Part shown: one piece after another, positions 18,423 to 26,338 of the stretch
Position numbering within the stretch: position 1 is the first letter of the stretch
How the letters are laid out: each line of letters starts with the position of its first letter
Assembly: GCF_002798305.1 (NCBI RefSeq)
Contig: NZ_PCGR01000001.1
Coordinates: 124,001 to 188,000, forward strand
Length of the DNA: 64,000 bases
Source: Chryseomicrobium excrementi
Lineage (GTDB): Bacteria; Bacillota; Bacilli; Bacillales_A; Planococcaceae
Reading direction: 5' to 3'
Notes under the pieces: model-generated
What the model saw: only the letters and a program-made list of their open reading frames with translations
Databases searched by the model: none
Told to the model about the DNA's origin: nothing
Position numbers and translations under genes: made by a program

Positions 18423-18815
18423 CTATTCTGATTTCGCTGTAAAAACCACCAGCTTGGATGTTACTTCTTCTGCACATTCTGTCAACCGCCCATGCAGCAT
18501 TTCAAACTGTTCTGCTAGAAAGCCGGCTTCTAGTTTGAAGCAGCGATCGGAACGAGTGTCAGAGCGATGGGCACCTTGAAGGTGGAGGATTAGTTCGCGT
18601 TTCGCTTCCTTATGTAACTGGAGTTCACCCCAGCCAGCTTGTTCAAAAAAGGCTTGCAGTTCTTCGACTGACTGACAAGGGAATTTTCGTGCCAAATCTT
18701 TACCGGCCCAATAAAGAACTTCTTGTTCATGCTTACCTAATAAGGAAGCAATTAAATGATCACGAATCAATTCGTAACCAAACTGTGGAATTACTTTCTC
18801 TTGTGTCTTTTCCAT
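18423..18815 (-). CDS. yslB: DUF2507 family protein (YslB)
   Basis: A 130-aa protein of the YslB/DUF2507 family (FGYELIRDHLIASLLGKHEQ, VLYWAGKDLARKFP), which has a haem-NO-binding/4-vinyl-reductase-like fold and no firm function. The open frame extends back to 18893, but an extended -10 promoter (TGCTATACT on the minus strand, 18849-18857) lies inside that extension. ATG 18815 (MEKTQEKVIPQFG) is therefore the likely start. It is divergent from sdhCAB, the same arrangement as in B. subtilis. Confidence 0.85.
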   Translation of the reverse strand: MEKTQEKVIPQFGYELIRDHLIASLLGKHEQEVLYWAGKDLARKFPCQSVEELQAFFEQAGWGELQLHKEAKRELILHLQGAHRSDTRSDRCFKLEAGFLAEQFEMLHGRLTECAEEVTSKLVVFTAKSE

Positions 18816-18954
18816 AATGACCACTCGCTTTCCAAAATCAACGATATCAGTATAGCATGTAGATTTCATTTTTGTGCATGTGAAAAAAGACACAATCGCG
18901 TTAGAACCCTTGAGGTATCTGATGTTTGAGAAGTATTCTCACTCCTGAAGTGCC

Positions 18955-18983
18955 TTGACCTACCTATTTTAGGGGAGTACAAT
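18955..18983 (+). promoter_or_regulatory. sigma-A promoter of sdhCAB
   Basis: TTGACC (18955-18960), exactly 17 nt, then TACAAT (18978-18983). This leaves a ~110-nt untranslated leader before sdhC, long enough to be a target for post-transcriptional control, though none is demonstrated. Confidence 0.82.
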
Positions 18984-19099
18984 AGTTATGTTAAACTACA
19001 AGGCCGTTACGAACGTCGATATTTCGTGCATCGTAACAATTATTGAAGGGTCACTTCGCCGTGATCACTCAATCGCAAAATTTGAGGGGGGTAACCACT

Positions 19100-19714
19100 T
19101 TGGCGAAAAACAACGAATTTCTTTGGCGACGACTGCATTCCTTACTAGGAATTATCCCAGTGGGATTGTTCTTAACGCAGCATTTGATCGTCAACCACTT
19201 TGCAACAAAGGGAGTAGATGCTTTTAACGAAGCTGCACACTTCATGGAAAGCTTGCCATTCCGTTATGCACTTGAAATCTTTGTAATTTTCTTACCATTA
19301 ATGTTCCATGCATTTTACGGAATCTACATTGCTTTCACTGCTAAAAACAACACGCAACGCTTCAGCACATTCCGTAACTGGATGTTCGTAGCACAGCGTA
19401 TCACAGGAATTTTCCTAGTAATCTTCATCGCATGGCACGTCTATGAGACTCGCTGGCAGGTTGCAATCGGAGCTGATAAAGCTGATTTCAACATGATGGC
19501 AGATATCTTAGGTAATCCTTGGATGTTCGGTTTCTATGTAGCTGGTGTACTTGCTGCAACGTTCCACTTAGCAAACGGTATCTGGTCATTCCTAGTTAGC
19601 TGGGGGATTACACAATCCGCTGCTTCACAACGTGTGGCTACATACGTAACGCTTGGTATTTTCGTAGCATTGTCAGTAGTGGGCATCCGTGCATTACTTG
19701 CATTCGTAGTATAA
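19100..19714 (+). CDS. sdhC: Succinate dehydrogenase cytochrome b558 subunit
   Basis: Membrane anchor of complex II that carries haem b and reduces menaquinone, 204 aa, five transmembrane helices. It shows the conserved LWRRLHSLLGIIPVGLFLTQ, HLIVNHFATKG, SLPFRYALEIFVIFLPLMFH and FRNWMFVAQRITG with histidine haem ligands. The start is TTG 19100 with AGGGGGG 9 nt upstream. An ATG at 19043 in the same frame adds residues with no family similarity and lacks a good ribosome-binding site. Confidence 0.95.
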   Translation: MAKNNEFLWRRLHSLLGIIPVGLFLTQHLIVNHFATKGVDAFNEAAHFMESLPFRYALEIFVIFLPLMFHAFYGIYIAFTAKNNTQRFSTFRNWMFVAQRITGIFLVIFIAWHVYETRWQVAIGADKADFNMMADILGNPWMFGFYVAGVLAATFHLANGIWSFLVSWGITQSAASQRVATYVTLGIFVALSVVGIRALLAFVV

Positions 19715-19747
19715 GCCACTACTAAAAATTCGAGGAGTGAGAAAAGC

Positions 19748-21505
19748 ATGGCAAAAAGTAAACTGATCGTTGTCGGTGGAGGCCTTGCAGGTCTTATGGC
19801 AACAATGAAAGCTGCCGAAAACGGTACGCCTGTTGATCTATTCTCATTAGTTCCAGTAAAGCGCTCTCATTCAGTGTGTGCGCAAGGCGGAATTAATGGT
19901 GCAGTAAATACAAAAGGTGAAGGAGACTCAACTTACAAACACTTTGACGATACAGTGTATGGCGGTGACTTCTTAGCGAACCAAGGTCCTGTAAAAGCTA
20001 TGGCTGATGCAGCGCCTGGTATCATTCACTTATTTGACCGTATGGGTGTTATGTTCAACCGTACTCCAGAAGGTCTTCTAGATTTCCGCCGTTTCGGTGG
20101 GACACTTTATCACCGTACAGCTTTTGCTGGTGCTACAACTGGTCAACAGTTGCTTTATGCACTGGATGAGCAAGTGCGCCGCTACGAAGTAGACGGTCTT
20201 GTAACGAAGTACGAAGGCTGGGAATTCCTAGGCATAATCAAAGATGATGAAGGCGTCTGCCGCGGTATCAAAGCACAGAACTTGAACACTGGTGAAATCC
20301 AAGCGTTCCGTTCAGATGCTGTAATTATGGCAACAGGTGGTCCTGGTATCATCTTCGGTAAAACAACAAACTCTATCATCAACACAGGATCTGCTGCATC
20401 TATCGTTTACCAACAAGGTGCAAAATATGCAAACGGAGAATTCATTCAAATTCACCCAACTGCAATCCCTGGTGATGACAAACTACGTCTGATGTCAGAG
20501 TCAGCTCGTGGTGAAGGTGGCCGTGTTTGGACTTACAAAGACGGAAAACCTTGGTACTTCTTAGAAGAGAAATATCCAGATTACGGGAACCTAGTTCCTC
20601 GTGACATCGCTACACGTGAAATCTTCGACGTGTGTGTGAACCAGAAGCTTGGAATCAATGGAGAAAACATGGTATACCTTGACCTTTCTCACAAAGATCC
20701 ACACGAGCTTGACGTAAAACTTGGTGGTATCATCGAGATCTACGAAAAGTTCACTGGAGACGACCCACGTAAAGTACCAATGAAGATCTTCCCAGCAGTT
20801 CACTATTCAATGGGCGGACTTTGGGTAGATGACGACCAGATGACAAACATTCCTGGATTGTTTGCAGCTGGTGAATGTGATTACTCTCAGCACGGTGCGA
20901 ACCGTCTTGGAGCCAACTCACTTCTTTCTGCAGTATACGGAGGAAGCGTTGCTGGACCGAATGCAGTGAAATACATGAAGGGTCTGAAGAAGTCTGCTGC
21001 AGATCTTCCAGATGACATCTTTACTCGTGAAGTTCAAAAAGAACAAGAAGAGTGGAACAAAGTATTGAACATGCAAGGTACAGAAAATGCTTATTTGATC
21101 CATAAAGAGCTTGGAGAGTGGATGACAGACAACGTAACAGTTGTACGTTACAACGACAAGCTTGAACAAACAGATAAAAAGATTCTTGAATTGATGGATC
21201 GTTGGGAGCGCATCAACATGGACGATACACAACAGTGGTCGAACCAAGGAGCTTCTTTCACGCGTCAGTTAAAGAACATGCTATACCTAGCACGCGTTAT
21301 TACAATCGGAGCGCTTAAGCGTAATGAGAGCCGTGGTGCTCACTACAAACCTGAATTCCCTGAGCGTAATGACGAGGAATTCATGAAAACTACAATCGCA
21401 GAGTTCGATGCTGCCACTGGCGCACCGATTATCTCGTACGAGGAAATTGACGTATCGTTGATTCCACCACGTAAACGCGATTATTCTTCTAAAGGAGGGA
21501 ACTAA
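19748..21505 (+). CDS. sdhA: Succinate dehydrogenase flavoprotein subunit
   Basis: Catalytic FAD subunit oxidising succinate to fumarate in the TCA cycle and respiratory chain, 585 aa. The Rossmann motif is VVGGGLAGLMATMKAAE. The covalent FAD histidine lies in the region SVCAQGGINGAVN with downstream KHFDDTVYGGDF. Active-site regions are FIQIHPTAIPGDD and VHYSMGGLWVDDDQMTNIPG. ATG 19748 follows GAGGAGTGAG. It is the second gene of sdhCAB. Confidence 0.97.
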   Translation: MAKSKLIVVGGGLAGLMATMKAAENGTPVDLFSLVPVKRSHSVCAQGGINGAVNTKGEGDSTYKHFDDTVYGGDFLANQGPVKAMADAAPGIIHLFDRMGVMFNRTPEGLLDFRRFGGTLYHRTAFAGATTGQQLLYALDEQVRRYEVDGLVTKYEGWEFLGIIKDDEGVCRGIKAQNLNTGEIQAFRSDAVIMATGGPGIIFGKTTNSIINTGSAASIVYQQGAKYANGEFIQIHPTAIPGDDKLRLMSESARGEGGRVWTYKDGKPWYFLEEKYPDYGNLVPRDIATREIFDVCVNQKLGINGENMVYLDLSHKDPHELDVKLGGIIEIYEKFTGDDPRKVPMKIFPAVHYSMGGLWVDDDQMTNIPGLFAAGECDYSQHGANRLGANSLLSAVYGGSVAGPNAVKYMKGLKKSAADLPDDIFTREVQKEQEEWNKVLNMQGTENAYLIHKELGEWMTDNVTVVRYNDKLEQTDKKILELMDRWERINMDDTQQWSNQGASFTRQLKNMLYLARVITIGALKRNESRGAHYKPEFPERNDEEFMKTTIAEFDAATGAPIISYEEIDVSLIPPRKRDYSSKGGN

Positions 21506-21508
21506 TCC

Positions 21509-22288
21509 ATGGTGACAGCAACAGAAGCAAAAAAAATTACTGTTGAGATCCAGCGTCAAGACACTCCTGACTCGGAACCCTACTGGGAAGCCTTTGAGGT
21601 TAACTACCGTCCAAACATGAACGTAATTTCTGCTCTTATGGAAATTCGTCAAAACCCAGTAAATAAAGATGGAAAAGCAACAAAGCCTGTAACTTGGGAT
21701 ATGAACTGTCTTGAGGAAGTTTGTGGAGCTTGTTCTATGGTCATCAATGGTCGTCCGATGCAATCGTGTTCGGCACTAGTTGACAAATTAGAACAACCAA
21801 TCAAACTAGCTCCAATGCGTACATTCCCAGTAGTACGTGACTTACAAGTTGATCGTACTCGCATGTTTGACTCATTGAAACGCGTAAAAGCATGGGTTCC
21901 AATCGATGGATCATACGATCTTGGTGAAGGACCACGGATGCCAGAGCGTAAGCGTCAATGGGCTTACGAGCTTTCAAAATGTATGACTTGTGGGGTTTGT
22001 CTAGAAGCGTGTCCAAACGTTAATGACAAATCAAACTTCATGGGTCCTGCTCCACTTTCACAAGTTCGCCTATTCAACGCTCACCCAACTGGTGCGATGA
22101 ACAAAGATGAGCGCTTAAACGCAATCATGGGCGAGGGTGGTATCGCAAACTGCGGTAACTCTCAAAACTGTGTTGTGGCATGTCCGAAAGGAATTCCATT
22201 AACAACTTCTATTGCGGCTCTTAACCGTGATACGACTGTTCAAATGTTCCGTAACTTCTTCGGTTCTGACTACATGGTTGATAACTAA
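21509..22288 (+). CDS. sdhB: Succinate dehydrogenase iron-sulfur subunit
   Basis: Electron-relay subunit of complex II, 259 aa. Cysteine clusters are seen in order: [2Fe-2S] in CLEEVCGACSM with a later MQSC, [4Fe-4S] in CMTCGVCLEACP, and [3Fe-4S] in CGNSQNCVVACPKG. It starts 3 nt after the sdhA stop with AAAGGAGG overlapping the sdhA end, so it is translationally coupled. A strong terminator follows. Confidence 0.97.
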   Translation: MVTATEAKKITVEIQRQDTPDSEPYWEAFEVNYRPNMNVISALMEIRQNPVNKDGKATKPVTWDMNCLEEVCGACSMVINGRPMQSCSALVDKLEQPIKLAPMRTFPVVRDLQVDRTRMFDSLKRVKAWVPIDGSYDLGEGPRMPERKRQWAYELSKCMTCGVCLEACPNVNDKSNFMGPAPLSQVRLFNAHPTGAMNKDERLNAIMGEGGIANCGNSQNCVVACPKGIPLTTSIAALNRDTTVQMFRNFFGSDYMVDN

Positions 22289-22297
22289 TTAGATGTG

Positions 22298-22329
22298 AGC
22301 CTCGCTACTTTTGGGTAGCGAGGCTTTTT
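22298..22329 (+). terminator. Terminator of sdhCAB
   Basis: Perfect 11-bp stem AGCCTCGCTAC/GTAGCGAGGCT with TTTTGG loop and T-tract. Confidence 0.93.
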
Positions 22330-22353
22330 CTGCTAAGTTTAGCTAGTTTCACA

Positions 22354-22454
22354 TGAGAAGCCCTTTTCCTGGGGGAGAACCTCGAAGCCTCCTCGTCGCA
22401 GGCTCCTGCGGGGTCTCCGAGAACCTCATGATACCCTAGGAAAAAGGCATCTCA
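22354..22454. repeat. Intergenic palindromic element A (101 bp, 21-bp arms)
   Basis: Terminal arms at 22354-22374 and 22434-22454 are inverted copies matching at 18 of 21 positions (left arm begins TGAGAAGCCCTTTTCC, right arm ends AAAAAGGCATCTCA). Inside lie a GCAGG/CCTGC hairpin in CCTCGTCGCAGGCTCCTGCG and a 9-nt direct repeat GAGAACCTC (22375, 22419). There is no ORF. It resembles small non-autonomous or REP-like elements in general architecture; family unknown. Confidence 0.72.
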
Positions 22455-22515
22455 GGTTCAAAAAAAGTGCCTAACAGATTTTAAATTTCAAGAAGCGCAA
22501 AAGTGTGCTGTAGAT

Positions 22516-22625
22516 CTTGGGGCTGTTTCCTGAAGAATCAGGTTGATGCCGGATATCACCCGTGTCGCTTCACCCGTGAAGCGATTGGGAAGATTTGGCG
22601 CGGCCCTTTTGGAAACAGCCCCAAG
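22516..22625. repeat. Intergenic palindromic element B (110 bp, perfect 15-bp arms)
   Basis: Perfect inverted arms CTTGGGGCTGTTTCC (22516-22530) and GGAAACAGCCCCAAG (22611-22625) are seen. Internal hairpins are CCTGA/TCAGG (22529-22542) and TCGCTTCAC/GTGAAGCGA (22565-22584), so the whole could fold as a cloverleaf-like structure. There is no coding potential. Together with element A it fills the sdhB-thioesterase gap. The arms resemble ends of some IS-derived MITEs, but no target duplication is clear. Confidence 0.75.
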
Positions 22626-22731
22626 TCAGGCATGATTTAAGCGTCAAAAGCATAGGCTTCACGTCGTACCAAAATAATTTAGCTATACCAGTTTGTAAAG
22701 ATATACGGATAATGATTTGTCTGACAAATTA

Positions 22732-22760
22732 TGCTATACTTCTGAATGAATAGTCATTCA
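22732..22760 (+). promoter_or_regulatory. Thioesterase promoter with perfect FadR operator
   Basis: An extended -10 element TGCTATACT (22732-22740) is followed by an exact FadR consensus box TGAATGAATAGTCATTCA (22743-22760), placed over the expected transcription start. This predicts that the downstream hot-dog thioesterase belongs to the FadR regulon. Confidence 0.85.
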
Positions 22761-22785
22761 CAAAACTAGCTGCAAGGGGTGCGGT

Positions 22786-23235
22786 ATGATGAGAGCAAGC
22801 TACATCGGGGACGTAGAAAAGTGGAAGTCGGAATTTCAGTTTTATTCAGAAGTCAGTGTGCGCTTTAGTGAGACGGATATGTACGGCCATCTCAACAATA
22901 CAGTAAACTTCGCTTACTTCGAATATGCACGGATCGAATTCTTTAAACACATTCAGCTGATGAACGACTGGTTGGATCCAAAGGGCTCAACGATTCCAGT
23001 GGTCGCGGATCTACAATGTGATTTCGTCAAACAAGTGTATTTTGATGAACAACTCAAAGTCTATGTAAAGGCCAATTCTGTAGGAACGTCTTCAATGGAC
23101 GTTCACTATATGATGGTCAATGCGAAAGACGAGATTACCGCAACAGGCAGAGGGACTATCGTTCAGATCCACCGTGTGACAGGGAAACCGGTCGCTTGGT
23201 CAGAAGAGACAAAAAAACAGTTACAACACGCGTAA
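22786..23235 (+). CDS. ysmA: Acyl-CoA thioesterase, hot-dog fold (YsmA-like)
   Basis: A 149-aa protein of the 4-hydroxybenzoyl-CoA/YbgC-type thioesterase family. The motif RFSETDMYGHLNNTVNFAYF contains the catalytic Asp and the H-x-N-N pattern, followed by FEYARIEFFKHI. It would hydrolyse acyl-CoA thioesters; the substrate is not predictable from sequence. Start ATG 22786 follows AAGGGG. Position before gerE matches ysmA of B. subtilis. A FadR operator in its promoter links it to fatty-acid degradation, an inference not visible from synteny alone. Confidence 0.85.
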   Translation: MMRASYIGDVEKWKSEFQFYSEVSVRFSETDMYGHLNNTVNFAYFEYARIEFFKHIQLMNDWLDPKGSTIPVVADLQCDFVKQVYFDEQLKVYVKANSVGTSSMDVHYMMVNAKDEITATGRGTIVQIHRVTGKPVAWSEETKKQLQHA

Positions 23236-23241
23236 GCAAGC

Positions 23242-23274
23242 ACGCCTTCCCCAAGTCATTCATACAGTATGAAT
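23242..23274 (+). promoter_or_regulatory. sigma-K type promoter and 17-bp palindrome before gerE
   Basis: CATACAGTA (23261-23269) fits the sigma-K -10 consensus CATANNNTA, and an AC at 23242-23243 sits 17 nt upstream as in the -35 consensus. The -10 lies inside a perfect 17-bp palindrome ATTCATACAGTATGAAT (23258-23274). Expected for gerE, which is transcribed late in the mother cell in Bacillus. Confidence 0.68.
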
Positions 23275-23295
23275 AGACCATGAGGAGGGATTTTT

Positions 23296-23508
23296 TTGTT
23301 TCCATCCAATTATTTCATCTTAACGCAACGTGAGCGTGACGTATTTCTATTGCTAACCAGCGGAATGACAACGAAAGAAGTGGTTGCTGCACTAGAGATT
23401 CGAGAGAAGACCGTTCGCAATCATATCACGAATTCGATTCAAAAATTAGGCGAATCGGGTCGAAAAGCTGCGATTGAAGAACTGATTCGGTTGAGGGAAA
23501 TTCACTAA
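23296..23508 (+). CDS. gerE: Spore-formation transcription factor GerE
   Basis: LuxR-type helix-turn-helix protein of 70 aa. It is essentially only a DNA-binding domain (LTQRERDVFLLLTSGMTTKE, then REKTVRNHITNSIQKLG). In Bacillus it controls late sigma-K coat genes in the mother cell. The start is TTG 23296 with GAGGAGGGA 5 nt upstream. The family length of ~74 aa agrees. Its presence, with the sigma-K-like promoter, argues for a spore former or a recent descendant of one. Confidence 0.9.
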   Translation: MFPSNYFILTQRERDVFLLLTSGMTTKEVVAALEIREKTVRNHITNSIQKLGESGRKAAIEELIRLREIH

Positions 23509-23586
23509 AGACACAGATACGCTTGTAATTTTCGCAAGAAGACGTCACAATAAGTAGTACAAGGATATGCAAAAGTGAGGGATTTG

Positions 23587-24048
23587 ATGACGAACGAAAT
23601 CAATGAGCCGGTAACCCATGACGCAGACCGCGTGGCCGTGCTTGAAAAAGAACTACGTTATATCTCAGGCGTAATCAAACAAAAAGGAAGACAAATTCTT
23701 AATTCTTATACAATTACTCCACCTCAATTCATTGCGCTTCAGTGGCTGCATGAATCTGGGGACATGACAATCGGAGATCTATCTACTAAAATGTACTTGG
23801 CCTTCAGTACAACGACAGACCTTGTCGACCGCATGGAAGCGAATCAACTCGTACAGCGCGTCCGCGATGAATCGGATCGTCGTGTCGTTCGCATCCACTT
23901 GCTGGCTGAAGGGGAGCGCATCATTGAAGAAGTAATCAATAAGCGTCGTGAGTATTTGACTGCTGAGCTTGAGAGCTTCACGCAACAAGAAGTCGAACAA
24001 CTGACAGAACTGCTCCATAAACTCCATAAAGAAATGAAAAAGAACTGA
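23587..24048 (+). CDS. ysmB: MarR-family transcriptional regulator (YsmB)
   Basis: MarR winged-helix regulator, 153 aa. The core runs PPQFIALQWLHESGDMTIGD, LSTKMYLAFSTTTDLVDRM and the wing DESDRRVVRIHL. Start ATG 23587 has GTGAGGG 5 nt upstream; an in-frame GTG at 23575 is possible. Located between gerE and murI as in B. subtilis. Regulon and ligand unknown. Confidence 0.88.
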   Translation: MTNEINEPVTHDADRVAVLEKELRYISGVIKQKGRQILNSYTITPPQFIALQWLHESGDMTIGDLSTKMYLAFSTTTDLVDRMEANQLVQRVRDESDRRVVRIHLLAEGERIIEEVINKRREYLTAELESFTQQEVEQLTELLHKLHKEMKKN

Positions 24049-24057
24049 GGAATTACT

Positions 24058-24852
24058 GTGGATCGTCCGATTGGTATTTTAGATTCAGGTGTCGGGGGCC
24101 TTACGGTCGTCAAAGAAATCATGCACCTGTTACCAAATGAACAATTGATATATGTCGGGGATACGGCACGCTGCCCTTATGGACCGCGAAGCCCGCAGGA
24201 AGTCCGCAAATTTACGTGGCAGATTTCACTTGCCCTTCAAAAGATGAACGTCAAGATGCTGATCATCGCGTGCAACACGGCAACAGCGGTGGCATTGAAT
24301 TCATTGAGTCGTCAAATGCCGTTTCCGGTACTAGGCGTCATCTTCCCAGGGGCACGTGCTGCTTCTAAAGCGACTCGCAATCACAAGGTCGTAGTGCTTG
24401 GTACATCAGGCACTGTGAAGAGTGGCGCCTATGAATACGCCATCTCTGCTCTGAGCTCATCGAGTCAAGTAGAGGCGCTGGCTTGCCCAACATTTGTTCC
24501 TCTTGTTGAGAGTAATGAATACGAAGGGGAGTTTGCGCACAAGATGGTGCAAGAAGCCCTCGCCCCTTTAAAAGGAAAAGACTTTGATACGGTCATCTTA
24601 GGGTGCACCCATTACCCGCTACTTCAAGGACATATCGAAGAAGTCGTTGGGGAGCACGTACACGTGGTTTCATCCGCGCAAGAAACTGCAAATGATGTCA
24701 AAGACTATTTAGATTTCCACCAACAACACAATACAAAGCCAGGCAGAAAAGAGCCGATCTTCTATGCAACGGGTTCCATCCCGATGTTCAAAGAGATTGC
24801 AGAGCGCTGGCTCGCGCTTGAACACGCAGATGTTCGACGCATCCAATTTTGA
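24058..24852 (+). CDS. murI: Glutamate racemase
   Basis: Makes D-glutamate for peptidoglycan (RacE type), 264 aa. Two catalytic cysteines lie in [11 protein letters not shown] and LGCTHYPLL. Substrate motifs are [14 protein letters not shown] and [13 protein letters not shown]. The start is GTG 24058 after GAGGAATT. It is 9 nt after ysmB and likely cotranscribed. A terminator-like stem separates it from rph; gerM, which lies here in B. subtilis, is absent. Confidence 0.96.
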   Translation: MDRPIGILDSGVGGLTVVKEIMHLLPNEQLIYVGDTARCPYGPRSPQEVRKFTWQISLALQKMNVKMLIIACNTATAVALNSLSRQMPFPVLGVIFPGARAASKATRNHKVVVLGTSGTVKSGAYEYAISALSSSSQVEALACPTFVPLVESNEYEGEFAHKMVQEALAPLKGKDFDTVILGCTHYPLLQGHIEEVVGEHVHVVSSAQETANDVKDYLDFHQQHNTKPGRKEPIFYATGSIPMFKEIAERWLALEHADVRRIQF

Positions 24853-24883
24853 CCCTCCTCAGGATGTCCTGCAGAGGGTCTTT
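24851..24883 (+). terminator. Possible terminator between murI and rph
   Basis: Stem GACCCTC/GAGGGTC with an inner AGGA/TCCT pairing, then TTTCT. The T-tract is short, so read-through into rph is plausible. Confidence 0.6.
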
Positions 24884-24905
24884 CTACGACAGAAAGGAAG
24901 ATTTT

Positions 24906-25661
24906 ATGAGACATGATCAACGTACCGCGCAGGCACTGCGTCCTGTAGACATCACTAAAGATTTTATTACACACCCGGAAGGTTCGGTCCTCATCACAAT
25001 GGGAGGCACTCGTGTCATCTGTAATGCGACTATCGAAGAAAAAGTACCTCCATTCCTGCGTGGGCAAGGAAAGGGATGGATCACGGCAGAATATTCGATG
25101 CTTCCTCGTGCAACACATTCTCGTTCTCCTCGTGAAGCAGCAAAAGGCAAGATTTCAGGTCGTACGATGGAAATCCAGCGATTGATCGGCCGTGCATTAC
25201 GTTCAGTAGTGGATCTAGAAGCCCTTGGGGAGCGTACGATCTGGGTTGACTGTGATGTCATCCAAGCGGACGGAGGCACTCGTACAGCCTCTATAACCGG
25301 TGCATTCGTTGCGATGACTCTTGCTATTAGTCGTTTAGTCGAAGAGAAACAGTTGCCTGTATTTCCTGTCCGAGACTTTTTAGCGGCGGTCAGTGTCGGT
25401 GTTCTGGAGTCTGGAGCAGTTGCAGACCTTAACTATGAGGAAGATTTTGCAGCTCACGTCGATATGAACCTTGTCATGACAGGCAAAGGGGAATTTGTCG
25501 AAATTCAAGGTACAGGTGAAGAAGCGACGTTTTCACGCAAACAACTAAATGAACTACTTGAGCTAGGCGAACATGCCATCAATGAATTGATCTCGATTCA
25601 AAAGCAAGTATTAGGTGCGATTGCAGATGAAATCGGGACAGACAATGGAGGACTAGTATAA
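24906..25661 (+). CDS. rph: Ribonuclease PH
   Basis: Phosphorolytic 3'-5' exoribonuclease trimming tRNA 3' ends, 251 aa. Conserved segments are [48 protein letters not shown] and [20 protein letters not shown]. Start ATG 24906 follows GAAAGGAAG. The longer frame from 24849 overlaps the terminator-like stem and is rejected. The stop overlaps the rdgB start (TAATG). Confidence 0.95.
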   Translation: MRHDQRTAQALRPVDITKDFITHPEGSVLITMGGTRVICNATIEEKVPPFLRGQGKGWITAEYSMLPRATHSRSPREAAKGKISGRTMEIQRLIGRALRSVVDLEALGERTIWVDCDVIQADGGTRTASITGAFVAMTLAISRLVEEKQLPVFPVRDFLAAVSVGVLESGAVADLNYEEDFAAHVDMNLVMTGKGEFVEIQGTGEEATFSRKQLNELLELGEHAINELISIQKQVLGAIADEIGTDNGGLV

Positions 25662-26254
25662 TGAAAGATATTTTGATTGCAACAAAAAATAAGGGGAAAG
25701 CCAAAGATTTCGAGTCCATCTTTGGGCCTCTTGGCTATACTGTAAAAACATTAGATGACGTAGCGTCTCATCTAGATGTGGAAGAGACCGGTTCGACTTT
25801 TGAAGCAAATGCAATTTTGAAAGCAGAAGCTCTTGCGAATGAGCTGAACACGATTGTGATTGCGGATGACAGTGGTCTGGAAGTGGATGCACTGAACGGG
25901 GAGCCTGGTATTTACTCAGCTCGTTATGCAGGAGAAGCGAAAAGTGACGATGCCAACATGGACAAGTTGCTTGCAAACCTAGATGGAGTTCCTGCTGAAG
26001 AGCGTACAGCACGCTTCGTTTGTGCGATTGCGTTAGCACAGCCGGGTAAAGAAACTGTCACGTATCGCGGGACGTGTGAAGGTGTGATTGCGAACGAACG
26101 TCGTGGAGAGTTTGGCTTCGGTTACGATCCGATTTTCTTTGTACCTGCACAGAACAAGATGATGGCAGAACTGACACCAGAACAGAAGTCGGCTATTTCA
26201 CACCGCGGTGCAGCGATTCAGAAACTCCGTGCGGACTGGGACGGCTTAAATTAA
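25661..26254 (+). CDS. rdgB: dITP/XTP pyrophosphatase
   Basis: House-cleaning nucleotide pyrophosphatase (HAM1/RdgB family) that hydrolyses non-canonical purine triphosphates, 197 aa. It has the N-terminal ATKNKGKAKDFESIF, the core DDSGLEVDALNGEPGIYSAR and C-terminal GEFGFGYDPIFFVP with SHRGAAIQKL. Coupled to rph by a 1-nt stop/start overlap. Corresponds to ysnA of B. subtilis. Confidence 0.95.
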   Translation: MKDILIATKNKGKAKDFESIFGPLGYTVKTLDDVASHLDVEETGSTFEANAILKAEALANELNTIVIADDSGLEVDALNGEPGIYSARYAGEAKSDDANMDKLLANLDGVPAEERTARFVCAIALAQPGKETVTYRGTCEGVIANERRGEFGFGYDPIFFVPAQNKMMAELTPEQKSAISHRGAAIQKLRADWDGLN

Positions 26255-26270
26255 TTTTTGTGAAATACCA

Positions 26271-26299
26271 TTGACTTTGCAAAGTGGTGTATCTATAAT
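26271..26299 (+). promoter_or_regulatory. Promoter of the intron-containing tRNA-Arg gene
   Basis: TTGACT (26271-26276), 17 nt, TATAAT (26294-26299), ending 39 nt before the mature tRNA 5' end. This near-consensus sigma-A promoter suits a stable-RNA gene. Confidence 0.85.
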
Positions 26300-26338
26300 G
26301 AGAAATGTCTTTCCTGTCTATGGATAGGGGAGTACTTT

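Noticed and set aside
22516-22625. Intact insertion sequence
   Set aside because: Only 110 bp, no transposase frame; at most a non-autonomous element.
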